Part shown: piece by piece, positions 42,689 to 49,981 of the stretch
Numbering within the stretch: the first letter of the stretch is position 1
Layout of the letters: every line of letters starts with the position of its first letter
NCBI GenBank assembly: GCA_029167225.1
Contig: JARFNK010000009.1
Span: forward strand, 151,022-215,021
Direction: 5' to 3'
Origin: Sphingobium arseniciresistens
GTDB lineage: Bacteria; Pseudomonadota; Alphaproteobacteria; Sphingomonadales; Sphingomonadaceae
Length of the DNA stretch: 64,000 nucleotides
Notes under the pieces: model-generated
Database searches by the model: none
Seen by the model: the letters and a program-made list of their open reading frames with translations, nothing else
Told to the model about the DNA's origin: nothing
Made by a program: the position numbers and the translations under genes

Positions 42689-43525
42689 GTGCCGGTCAAT
42701 CTTCCCACCAACCTGCTCCGCAGCTTTGTCGCCATCGTCGATACAGGGTCGATGCTGAATGCGTCCGAGCAGGTGTTCGTCACCCAATCCGCCCTCAGCC
42801 TCCAGATCAAGCGCCTGGAGGAATTGGTACAGCAGACATTGTTCCTGCGCGAAGGCCGGCGGCTGATCCTGACGGCGGCGGGCAATGTCCTGCTCGACTA
42901 TGCCCGGCGCGTGCTCAACCTGCATGACGAAGCGGTCGCGGCGGTCAGCGCCGGGCGCTTCGCTGGGCCGGCGCGCATTGGCATGGTGCAGGATTTCGCC
43001 GATACATTGCTGAGCGGCCTGCTCTCCCGCTTTGCCGAACTGCACCCGGACGCCCAGATTTACGCGCGAGTCGCGGGCACCGCCGAATTGCAGGCGCTGC
43101 TCGACCGGCGCGAACTCGACATCCTGCTGGGCTTTGCCGCGCCCAGCGACGCGAACGCCGTGACCGTGGCACCGATGAGCTGGTATGGCGAAGGCGCGCT
43201 GCTCGACCGGCCGGTCATTCCGCTCGCCGTCCTTGAAGAACCATGCCGTTTCCGCGAAGCCGCGATCCGTAGCCTGGATGACGCTGGCCTGGGCTGGCGC
43301 ATCGCGGTGGAAACGCCCAATCTCGCGACGCTGAAGGCCGCCGTTTCCGCTGGCCTTGGCATTACCTGCCGCACGCATCTGTTCCTGGGCGAGGATGCGG
43401 GGCTGGAAGACGAACGGCTGCCGTCGCTGCCCCGCGTCGCGGCGATCCTGCGCAGCGCCGACCAGCTCGACCGCGCGGCTCAGCGGCTGGCCGAACTGGC
43501 CCGCGAGACTGTGGCGGTGCTCTGA
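42689..43525 (+). CDS. LysR-family transcriptional regulator of the sulfur genes
   Basis: About 278 residues. The N-terminal helix-turn-helix is clear (LLRSFVAIVDTGSMLNASEQ, then VFVTQSALSLQIKRLEELVQ), followed by the effector-binding domain (ARIGMVQDFADTLLSGLLSR; ELDILLGFA). It is shorter than CysB-type regulators at the C-terminus. Start: a GTG at 42689 with AGGGGG six bases before it puts the helix-turn-helix at the usual place; the ATG at 42629 would add 20 residues but has no ribosome binding site. It is divergent from ssuC and so a likely regulator of it. Confidence 0.87.
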   Translation: MPVNLPTNLLRSFVAIVDTGSMLNASEQVFVTQSALSLQIKRLEELVQQTLFLREGRRLILTAAGNVLLDYARRVLNLHDEAVAAVSAGRFAGPARIGMVQDFADTLLSGLLSRFAELHPDAQIYARVAGTAELQALLDRRELDILLGFAAPSDANAVTVAPMSWYGEGALLDRPVIPLAVLEEPCRFREAAIRSLDDAGLGWRIAVETPNLATLKAAVSAGLGITCRTHLFLGEDAGLEDERLPSLPRVAAILRSADQLDRAAQRLAELARETVAVL

Positions 43526-43660
43526 GCGCTGCTTTCCCGTGACGATTTGGAGCGGTGAACGATGGGATCAGGCCGTTCCCCGCCTTCGTTTTGCGCAGTC
43601 AGAAGCTGCCGTTTCAATCACGTCGAGTTCGCCAAGCGATCAGGGAAGCGTTCCAACCTT

Positions 43661-43749
43661 CGTTCGTCCTGCGCTTGTCGAAGGACTGCACTTCCATTCT
43701 ACGTCATACCCTAAAAAAGGACGGTCCTTCGACAAGCTCAGGACGAACG
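43661..43749. repeat. Palindromic intergenic repeat, type 1
   Basis: Two 26-base arms (43661-43686 and 43724-43749) are inverted copies with one mismatch and can fold into a long hairpin. The right arm contains CCTTCGACAAGCTCAGGACG, a palindromic unit I recall as scattered through sphingomonad and other proteobacterial genomes. It separates the convergent LysR and dehydrogenase genes and could act as a bidirectional terminator. A diverged copy is at 52880-52956. Confidence 0.75.
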
Positions 43750-43782
43750 GGGGATTTCGATAAAGGCAAGAGCCCCATCCTC

Positions 43783-44727
43783 TCAATAACCCCGCGTAGG
43801 ATCGACGATGTCGCTCGGTGCTTCGCCGCGGGCAAAGCGGGACAGGTCGTCCGTCACCTTGTCCAGCAGGCGATGGCGCACCAGCGTATAATTGCTCGAG
43901 ATGTGCGGGGTCAGCCGGACCCTGGGATGGGTATAGAGCGGGTGTCCTTCGGGCAGAGGCTCGGGATCGGTCACGTCGAGCGTGGCGAAACCCAGCCGGC
44001 CATCGTCGAGCGCCCGCACCAGCGCCTCCTGATCGACCACCGATCCCCGCGCGACATTGATGAGATGCGCGCCGGGCCGGACATGCGCGAGCAGTTCGTC
44101 ATTCACCAGATGGCGCGTCTGGGGCGTGGCCGGCAGCGCGACCACGATATGATCCGCCTCTGCCACCAGCTGTTTCACGTCCGCGACAAGCTGGATCTCC
44201 GGAATTCTCGCTCCGGCGCTGGATCGGCGCACGCCGATCACCTGAGCCCCCAGCGCCACGGCACGGCGGCCGACGGCCGTGCCGATCGCGCCTAGGCCGA
44301 TGATCCCGATCGTGGTGCCCGAGACCCGGCCGAGCGGCCTTTGGACCCACTCCGCGCGCGAACGAGCGGTCACGGCTTCCAGATTCTTGGCATGGGCGTA
44401 GATCGCGGCGACGACATAGTCCGCGATCTCCTCCGACGCCACGCCGCGCCCGCAGGTAACGAGCGGCGCGTCCAGCAGCCAGGAAGGATAGAAATCGACA
44501 CCCGCCGATGCGCTGTAGACCCATTTCAGGCGGCCCGGCCAGCCTGATGGCCGCATGTCGGGCGGCCGCCGCCAGGCCGGCGACGGACGCACGAGCAGCA
44601 CATCGGCCTCGCTCGCCGCGCTCCATGGCTCATTCTCCGACACGTCGATGATGACCGGGCGAGAGGGATGCTGGGCAAGGCTGTGGTTAAAGTCCGCCTC
44701 AAGCTGGCTGGCAATGACAAGCGACAT
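43783..44727 (-). CDS. D-isomer-specific 2-hydroxyacid dehydrogenase
   Basis: A 314-residue NAD(P)-dependent dehydrogenase. The nucleotide fold has GIIGLGAIGTAVGRRAVALG. The catalytic residues are in NVARGSVVDQEAL (Arg), DVTDPEPLPEGHPLY (Glu) and LTPHISSN (His). It reduces a 2-keto acid or oxidises a D-2-hydroxy acid; the substrate cannot be named. It follows the DszC-like gene by five bases in the second leftward transcript of the island, so it may process the carbon part of a desulfurised compound, for example an oxidised lactate-like product. Confidence 0.88.
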   Translation of the reverse strand: MSLVIASQLEADFNHSLAQHPSRPVIIDVSENEPWSAASEADVLLVRPSPAWRRPPDMRPSGWPGRLKWVYSASAGVDFYPSWLLDAPLVTCGRGVASEEIADYVVAAIYAHAKNLEAVTARSRAEWVQRPLGRVSGTTIGIIGLGAIGTAVGRRAVALGAQVIGVRRSSAGARIPEIQLVADVKQLVAEADHIVVALPATPQTRHLVNDELLAHVRPGAHLINVARGSVVDQEALVRALDDGRLGFATLDVTDPEPLPEGHPLYTHPRVRLTPHISSNYTLVRHRLLDKVTDDLSRFARGEAPSDIVDPTRGY

Positions 44728-44732
44728 CAGCG

Positions 44733-45926
44733 TCAGTTCCCCAGGCCCGCGCGGCCCGCCGCGATCAGGATCGTATCGGTCTGTGGCGAATGGATGCGGC
44801 TGCACAGCACGTCGCGATAATGGCGTTCCAGCGGGTTCTTGCGGCTGATCCCCGGATTGCCCGTGAGTTCAAGGCCGATCTCCACCGCGCGGATCGCGTT
44901 GGCGGTGACGACATGCTTCACATTGTTGACCTCTACCGCGCCGAGGCGGTCGCCCGCGTCGCTGCGCGCGGCGCTCGCCTCTATCAGGGTGCGGTTCACC
45001 TGCAGTAGCGCCTCGATCTCGCCGAACTTCTCCTGCACGCGCGGCAGCGTCGCCAGCGATGCGCCGAGGTTGCTCGGCACCCGGTCGTTCAGATAGGCGC
45101 GCAGCCAGTCGCGCGCGGCGCGGGCTACGCCATTGTAGATCGTCGAGATCGCCAGCGCATTCCAGATCGCCTGCGAGGGATCGGCCGCAGCCAGAGACCA
45201 ATCTTCCGGCCGGCGAATGTCGACCGCATGGTCGAGCGGCACCGGCGTATCGGAAAAATGCACTGCATGGCTGACGGTCGCGCGCATGCCCAGATGATCC
45301 CAGGCCGGCTCGATCGTGATCCCCGGACTGTCCGAGCGCACGAGGAAATTGCCCACGCGGGGGTTTTCCTCGTCGGTCCTGGCCCAGACCGCGAACCAGT
45401 CGAGCCCGGTCGATCCGGTCGAATAGATCTTGGTGCCGCTGAGCACCCAGCCGTCTGGGGTCTGTCGCGCGGTCGTCGCGGGCAGGCCGCCACGCACCGG
45501 CGTCCCCAGTTCCGGCTCGCCCCGCAGGCCGCCGATCAGCCCCCGGCCTTCCACTGCATCGCGGGCGACGCGCTCATAGATGCCCTTGGGCCAGCTGCGC
45601 GTCTTGGCCGGTGCGGCATGATAGGCATAGGTCATGAACAGGATGAGCGCGGTGGATGGCTCGCCCTTGGCGACGGCGCCCAGCACGCGCAGCGCCTGCG
45701 ACAGCGAGGCGCCAGCACCGCCAAGCTCTGGCGCGACCGTCAGCCCGATTAGCCCCTCGCGCGCCAACAGGTCGAAATTCGCCTGCGGAAATTCGGCGCT
45801 GCGGTCATATTGCTCGGCGGTGGCGGCCAGCGAGCGGGTGATCTGGTCCAGCAACTCGGCGGACGGGATCGCGGTCGTCGCCGCAGGCCGCTCTATCGCA
45901 TCGGCATTGGCCCATTGCGTTGCCAT
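44733..45926 (-). CDS. Acyl-CoA-dehydrogenase-fold flavoprotein, SfnB/DszC-like
   Basis: A 397-residue flavoprotein with the acyl-CoA dehydrogenase fold: GLIGLTVAPELGGAGASLSQ, a flavin segment around LSGTKIYSTGSTGLDWFAVW, and the C-terminal HYRDVLCSRIHSPQTDTILI. The last motif matches DszC/SfnB-type proteins, whose C-terminus lacks the usual catalytic Glu and which act as FMNH2-dependent oxygenases or in sulfur scavenging. With a sulfonate binding protein on one side, a sulfur role is the best reading. GGAGGA precedes ATG 45926. Ordinary acyl-CoA dehydrogenase activity is less likely but not excluded. Confidence 0.83.
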   Translation of the reverse strand: MATQWANADAIERPAATTAIPSAELLDQITRSLAATAEQYDRSAEFPQANFDLLAREGLIGLTVAPELGGAGASLSQALRVLGAVAKGEPSTALILFMTYAYHAAPAKTRSWPKGIYERVARDAVEGRGLIGGLRGEPELGTPVRGGLPATTARQTPDGWVLSGTKIYSTGSTGLDWFAVWARTDEENPRVGNFLVRSDSPGITIEPAWDHLGMRATVSHAVHFSDTPVPLDHAVDIRRPEDWSLAAADPSQAIWNALAISTIYNGVARAARDWLRAYLNDRVPSNLGASLATLPRVQEKFGEIEALLQVNRTLIEASAARSDAGDRLGAVEVNNVKHVVTANAIRAVEIGLELTGNPGISRKNPLERHYRDVLCSRIHSPQTDTILIAAGRAGLGN

Positions 45927-45930
45927 GCAG

Positions 45931-46908
45931 TTATCCTCCCTTGCGGATGAGATCGTTGAAACGGGTATCCCATAGCGGACGCACATCGACCGCGTGCGGC
46001 AGCAGCCCCGCCTTCTCGAACACGCGCGCCACCTCCTGCTGGGATGCGATCGCGGCTTCGGTCACGGGACGGATTTCATAGTCGGCGCTGCGGCGGCGGA
46101 ACTGGTCCAGCACATATTCCTTGGGCACGCCGATGTCGGTCGCGATCAGGCCGGCCCAGGCATTGCTGTTCGCGGCCGCCCAGCGATACCCCTTCTGCAC
46201 CAGCCCCAGATATTCGCCGATGATCCTGGCCTTTTCGGGATCGGCAAGCGAATCGACATGGGCGGCAACAAGGTAGTTGCCCGACAATATGCCATTGGCG
46301 GTAAGCAGGATGCGTGCGCCCTCCGTCGCGATCGCGCGCTGGATGGGGAAGCCGTAGATCGCCCAGGCATCGAGCGCGCCCTGCGAGAATGCGGCCGCGC
46401 CATCGGACACGCCCATGGCGACAGGCGTGATGTCGTCCCAGTTGAGCCCGGCATCCTCCAGCATGCGGATGAGGAAATATTGCGTCGTGGTCGCGCGCAC
46501 ATAGCCGACGCGCTTGCCCTTGAGCTCGGCGATCGATCGCGCCCGCGATCCCTTGGGCACCAGCACGACCTGATTGTTCACGTCGCCATGCGCCACCGCG
46601 ATCTGGCGAAAACTCTGGATGGTCGATGCCGCAGCGAAGATCGGCGGAATTTCGCTCATGCCGCCATAGTCGAGCGACCCGCCGTTCAGCGCCTCCACGA
46701 CCAGATGACCGGACGCGAAGTCGCTATACTGGACATCATACCCCTGCGGCGCGAGGCCAGCCGCCTTGAACAGAAGGCGGGTATTGCTCTCCCCCTTGCC
46801 CGTCACCGACACGCGCAGGCTGGGCTTGCCGCCCTTCCCCGTGGAGCATCCGGCCAGAACCAGGCAGGACATCGCCGCCGAACCCACAAAGGCGCGCCGG
46901 GAGAGCAT
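45931..46908 (-). CDS. ABC transporter substrate-binding lipoprotein, SsuA/TauA-like
   Basis: A 325-residue periplasmic binding protein. The N-terminus MLSRRAFVGSAAMSCLVLAGC has adjacent Arg residues, a hydrophobic core and a lipobox ending in Cys. Family segments: SDFASGHLVVEALNGGSLDY, GGMSEIPPIFAAASTIQSFR, SIAELKGKRVGYVRATTTQY, QGALDAWAIYGFPIQRAIA. It resembles sulfonate binders but differs from the two others in the window, so it may serve a different ligand. It is preceded directly by a 49-codon ORF and followed four bases on by the DszC-like gene. No permease adjoins it. Confidence 0.87.
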   Translation of the reverse strand: MLSRRAFVGSAAMSCLVLAGCSTGKGGKPSLRVSVTGKGESNTRLLFKAAGLAPQGYDVQYSDFASGHLVVEALNGGSLDYGGMSEIPPIFAAASTIQSFRQIAVAHGDVNNQVVLVPKGSRARSIAELKGKRVGYVRATTTQYFLIRMLEDAGLNWDDITPVAMGVSDGAAAFSQGALDAWAIYGFPIQRAIATEGARILLTANGILSGNYLVAAHVDSLADPEKARIIGEYLGLVQKGYRWAAANSNAWAGLIATDIGVPKEYVLDQFRRRSADYEIRPVTEAAIASQQEVARVFEKAGLLPHAVDVRPLWDTRFNDLIRKGG

Positions 46909-47058
46909 TCAGCGCGAGCCGGCCACTTCGCGTCCGGGCAGATCGTCCATGTCGGGCCGGCGCTCGAACAGGAGCACATTGGGGTCGCGCAGGAATTCGC
47001 GCTTCATCGCGTCACGCAGCCGGGCCAGCCGGATTGCGCTGCATTTCAACCAGATCAT
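46909..47058 (-). CDS. Small ORF (49 codons) preceding the binding-protein gene
   Basis: This reading frame starts at ATG 47058 with AAAGGG about six bases before it and ends with TGA exactly one base ahead of the next ATG, so the two genes abut without a gap. The product is basic and contains MKREFLRDPNVLLFERRPDM and DLPGREVAGSR, with one Cys and no signal peptide or membrane helix. It is not recognised. It could be a real small protein or a leader whose translation sets expression of the transporter gene. Confidence 0.55.
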   Translation of the reverse strand: MIWLKCSAIRLARLRDAMKREFLRDPNVLLFERRPDMDDLPGREVAGSR

Positions 47059-47091
47059 GAACGGCCCTTTCGGAGATGACAGGGCTATTTA

Positions 47092-47109
47092 TCTATTCAT
47101 TCAGTGGAG
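47092..47109. promoter_or_regulatory. Motif shared by two promoters of the sulfur island, copy 2
   Basis: TCTATTCATTCAGTGGAG lies 34 bases before the small ORF and 49 bases before the divergent FAD-protein gene. It matches the site at 42443-42460 at 15 of 18 positions. Its position suits control of either or both divergent transcripts. Confidence 0.5.
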
Positions 47110-47157
47110 ATATGTCTGTCAAGCAATGCTGTCCGACTCATTAGAAATGCTTGACCC

Positions 47158-48510
47158 TTGCTGATCGCCCGCCACGCTGCGATCATTGGCGGGGGATTCA
47201 GCGGCACCCTGCTCGCCATCAACCTGCTGCGGCACGGATCGCTGAACGTCACCCTGATAGAGCGCGATCCCCAGCAATTGGCGAAGGGACTGGCGTTCGG
47301 CGCGGCACATGCCGGCCACGTGCTCAATGTCCGCGCCGCCAATATGAGCGCCTTTCCCGACCAGCCGGGCCATTTCGTCGCATGGCTCAAGGCGCGGGGC
47401 ATCGGCTCGGACATCAGTTTCGCGACCCGGCGCGACTATGGCCTCTATCTGAGTGGCCTGCTGGATGCGGCGCGACAAGAGACCGGAGATCGGCTGACGA
47501 TCCTGTCCGATTCGGTCACCTGCGTCGCGGAAGGGGATGAAGGCGCGCGGCTGACGCTGGCTTCGGGCGGCACGCTGATGGCCGACATGGTCGCGCTGGC
47601 ACCGGGGAACCTGCCGCCGCACGATCTCCCAGCGTTCAGGGGATTGTCCACTCCCGCCTATGTCAGCGATCCCTGGGCGAGCGACCTGGCGCAGGGCCTC
47701 ACCGACAGGGATCATGTGTTGCTGCTCGGCAGCGGCCTGACCGCCATCGACTGTGCGCTCTCGCTGGACGGTGCCGGCTTTCGCGGGCGGATCATCGCCA
47801 TGTCGCGCCGCGGCCTCTCGCCCCATCACCATGCGCCGGGCAGCGCCGTGGGGCCGCTCGCGACGCGCCCGCCGATTGCAGGTTCGGCGCTGGTACAGGC
47901 GGTGCGGGCACGCGCGGAGGCGATCGGCTGGCGCAACGCGGTCGACGAATTGCGCCCCTTCACCCAGAGCATGTGGGCCGCCGCCAGTCAGGACGAGCGC
48001 TCCCGCTTCCTGCGGCACCTGCGCCCCTTCTGGGATGTCCATCGCCACCGGATCGCCTCACAGGTCGCCGAACGGCTCGACGGCATGAAGGCCCAGGGCC
48101 GGCTGAACGTGGTGGCGGGCAAGGTGAGTGGCGCGAGCGCCGACAACGCGGGACTACGGGTCGCTTGGCGCCGCCGGGGCGAGGATGTCGTGGAAGAACA
48201 GCGCTTCGCCCGCGTCATCAATTGCACCGGGCCGCTTGGCGACCTTGCCCGCACGCGCGATCCACTGCTCATGCGCTTGCAGGATGACGGGCTGATCCGC
48301 CCGGACGCGCTGAGCATCGGCATCGACGTGGACATGGCCGGACGCGCCGTGCGGCAGGATGGCAAAGCGTGCGGGCATCTGTACGTGGTCGGCCCGATGA
48401 CGCGCGGCGCCCATTGGGAAATCGTCGCCGTGCCGGACATCCGCAAACAGGTCTGGTCGCTCGCCCGCGCCGTGACAGGGGCGCACTGGGTCGAAGCCGA
48501 AGGGCTCTGA
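47158..48510 (+). CDS. FAD/NAD(P)-binding oxidoreductase-like protein, TTG start
   Basis: A 450-residue flavoprotein of the NAD_binding_9 type. The FAD fold is at the very N-terminus (AAIIGGGFSGTLLAINLLRH), followed by LAFGAAHAGHVLNVRAANMS, a second dinucleotide motif LLLGSGLTAIDCALSL and NCTGPLGDLARTRDPLL near the C-terminus. Proteins of this group are found with transport and siderophore clusters and their reactions are mostly unknown. Start: an in-frame stop at 47152 leaves only TTG 47158 (or the next CTG) to include the FAD motif, so translation from TTG is inferred. It is divergent from the third binding-protein transcript and shares its promoter region. Confidence 0.85.
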   Translation: MLIARHAAIIGGGFSGTLLAINLLRHGSLNVTLIERDPQQLAKGLAFGAAHAGHVLNVRAANMSAFPDQPGHFVAWLKARGIGSDISFATRRDYGLYLSGLLDAARQETGDRLTILSDSVTCVAEGDEGARLTLASGGTLMADMVALAPGNLPPHDLPAFRGLSTPAYVSDPWASDLAQGLTDRDHVLLLGSGLTAIDCALSLDGAGFRGRIIAMSRRGLSPHHHAPGSAVGPLATRPPIAGSALVQAVRARAEAIGWRNAVDELRPFTQSMWAAASQDERSRFLRHLRPFWDVHRHRIASQVAERLDGMKAQGRLNVVAGKVSGASADNAGLRVAWRRRGEDVVEEQRFARVINCTGPLGDLARTRDPLLMRLQDDGLIRPDALSIGIDVDMAGRAVRQDGKACGHLYVVGPMTRGAHWEIVAVPDIRKQVWSLARAVTGAHWVEAEGL

Positions 48511-48823
48511 CGGCAAGGTGCGCGCGGCAGCCCAGATCCGTCGGGAAACTCTGCCGGCCGGACTTCTCGCGCAGGCCCGATCCGATCAATCCGCCTGTGG
48601 GAGCGAGGCTTGTGTTGGCGATGCCTGCGGTGGCGGCGATTGCGGCTGCTGCCCGCCCGGTTCAAGCGGCCGTAGTTGCACATTTGCCGGCGCATCGGAC
48701 AGTTGGCTGGCAACGAGCTGGTCGTGGGCGGCGGTTGCGGCAGGGTCTTGCCGATCGCTCCCCCGCCATTGGTCTCGTCCGAAGCCGCGCCAAGGTCATG
48801 GCGGATAAAGGCGGCGCGGCCCC
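48511..48823. other. Gene-free interval
   Basis: About 313 bases between convergent genes. Several reading frames are open, but their products are low-complexity and rich in Arg, Ser, Gly and Cys, have no recognisable motif, and lie opposite one another on both strands. No repeat, tRNA or clear terminator was seen. It may be remnant DNA. Confidence 0.4.
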
Positions 48824-49834
48824 TTATGCCCGGCGGGACAGGGCCTCGGCAGCTTCGGCCATCAACGTCGCGATGATGTCGGCGACAGGCTCTTCCTTCG
48901 TCACCATGCCGACCGACTGGCCCGCCATCAGCGATCCGCCATCGACATCGCCGTCAATCACCGCGCGGCGCAGGGCGCCGGCCCAGTAATGTTCGATCTG
49001 CAGCTGCGCCTCGCCCATGTCGACGGCGCCGCTGTCGAGCAGGTTGGCGACTTCGCGCTGCTTGGCGGTAAAATTCTCCATCCCCGCATTCTTGAGCGAG
49101 CGCACCGGGATGACCGGCAGGCGCGGGTCGATCTGCACGCTGGCGATGGCATCGCGGGCGGAAGCGCGGAAGAAGGCCTTCTTGAAAGCCGGGTGCGCGA
49201 TGCTCTCGCTCGCGCAGGCAAAGCGGGTGCCCAGCTGCACGCCGGCCGCGCCCATTTCCAGATAGGCGGCGATCGCCTCTCCCCGGCCGATGCCGCCGGC
49301 GACGAACACCGGCACCTGGCTGGCCATTTCGGGCAGGATTTCCTGCGCCAGCACGCTGGTCGCGACCGGGCCGATATGGCCGCCGGCCTCCATGCCTTCC
49401 ACCACCAGCGCGTCGACGCCGGAGCGCACCAGCTTTTTCGCCAGTGCCAGCGCGGGGGCGAAGCAGATGAGCTTCGCGCCCTTCTGCTTGATCGCCTCTA
49501 TGCTGCCCTTGGGCGGCAGGCCGCCGGCCAGCACGACATGGCTGACATCATGCTTCGCGCACACCTCGATCAGGTCGAAGAGCTGCGGGTGCATGGTGAT
49601 GAGGTTGACGCCGAAGGGCCTGTCCGTCAGCGCCTTGGTCGCGACGATCTCGGCATCGAGCAGGGCCGGCGTCATCGCGCCGCAGGCGATCACGCCGAAG
49701 CCGCCGGCATTGGAGATGGCCGAGACCAGATGCCGTTCCGACACCCACGACATCGCGCCGCAGAGAATGGCGACGTCGCAGCCCAGAAATTCGGTGCCGC
49801 GGGCCATCAGGGTATCGAGCTTGGTCTTGGTCAT
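48824..49834 (-). CDS. Nitronate monooxygenase-like FMN oxidoreductase
   Basis: A 336-residue FMN TIM-barrel protein of the NMO/FabK-like family. Segments: ILCGAMSWVSERHLVSAISN, GGFGVIACG, PFGVNLITMHPQ, VLAGGLPPKGSIEAIKQKGA, GVDALVVEGMEAGGHIG, FVAGGIGRGEAIAAYLEMGA and GVQLGTRFACASES. These give the flavin phosphate site and the EGxEAGGHxG motif. Known members oxidise nitronates or reduce enoyl-ACP. Most genomic copies are assigned only to the family, as here. It is monocistronic, with the paired repeat at 49844-49934 directly upstream. Confidence 0.88.
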   Translation of the reverse strand: MTKTKLDTLMARGTEFLGCDVAILCGAMSWVSERHLVSAISNAGGFGVIACGAMTPALLDAEIVATKALTDRPFGVNLITMHPQLFDLIEVCAKHDVSHVVLAGGLPPKGSIEAIKQKGAKLICFAPALALAKKLVRSGVDALVVEGMEAGGHIGPVATSVLAQEILPEMASQVPVFVAGGIGRGEAIAAYLEMGAAGVQLGTRFACASESIAHPAFKKAFFRASARDAIASVQIDPRLPVIPVRSLKNAGMENFTAKQREVANLLDSGAVDMGEAQLQIEHYWAGALRRAVIDGDVDGGSLMAGQSVGMVTKEEPVADIIATLMAEAAEALSRRA

Positions 49835-49843
49835 GGTCTTTTC

Positions 49844-49934
49844 CCGTCATCCCCGTGAAGGCGGGGATCCATCTCCCGGCGTTGCTGCCGGGGATGGCGT
49901 TTGAGATGGATTCCCGCCTTCGCGGGAATGACGG
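49844..49934. repeat. Palindromic intergenic repeat, type 2, inverted pair
   Basis: Two 32-base arms (49844-49875 and 49903-49934) are inverted copies matching at 29 of 32 positions with a 27-base spacer. Each arm is itself a short hairpin built on CCCGCCTTCGCGGG-like sequence, beginning CCGTCAT. Core and ends resemble the repeats flanking the GIY-YIG gene at 53082 and 53426, so they belong to one family. Confidence 0.8.
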
Positions 49935-49981
49935 CTACTGTAAAGAGGCCGGTATATGTTCAGGCGAGATCGCCCGGACGC

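Noticed and set aside
48511-48823. Possible transposase remnant, suggested by the fragment MADKGG in one frame
   Set aside because: Only a few residues resemble IS transposases, no second motif follows and no terminal repeats are seen.
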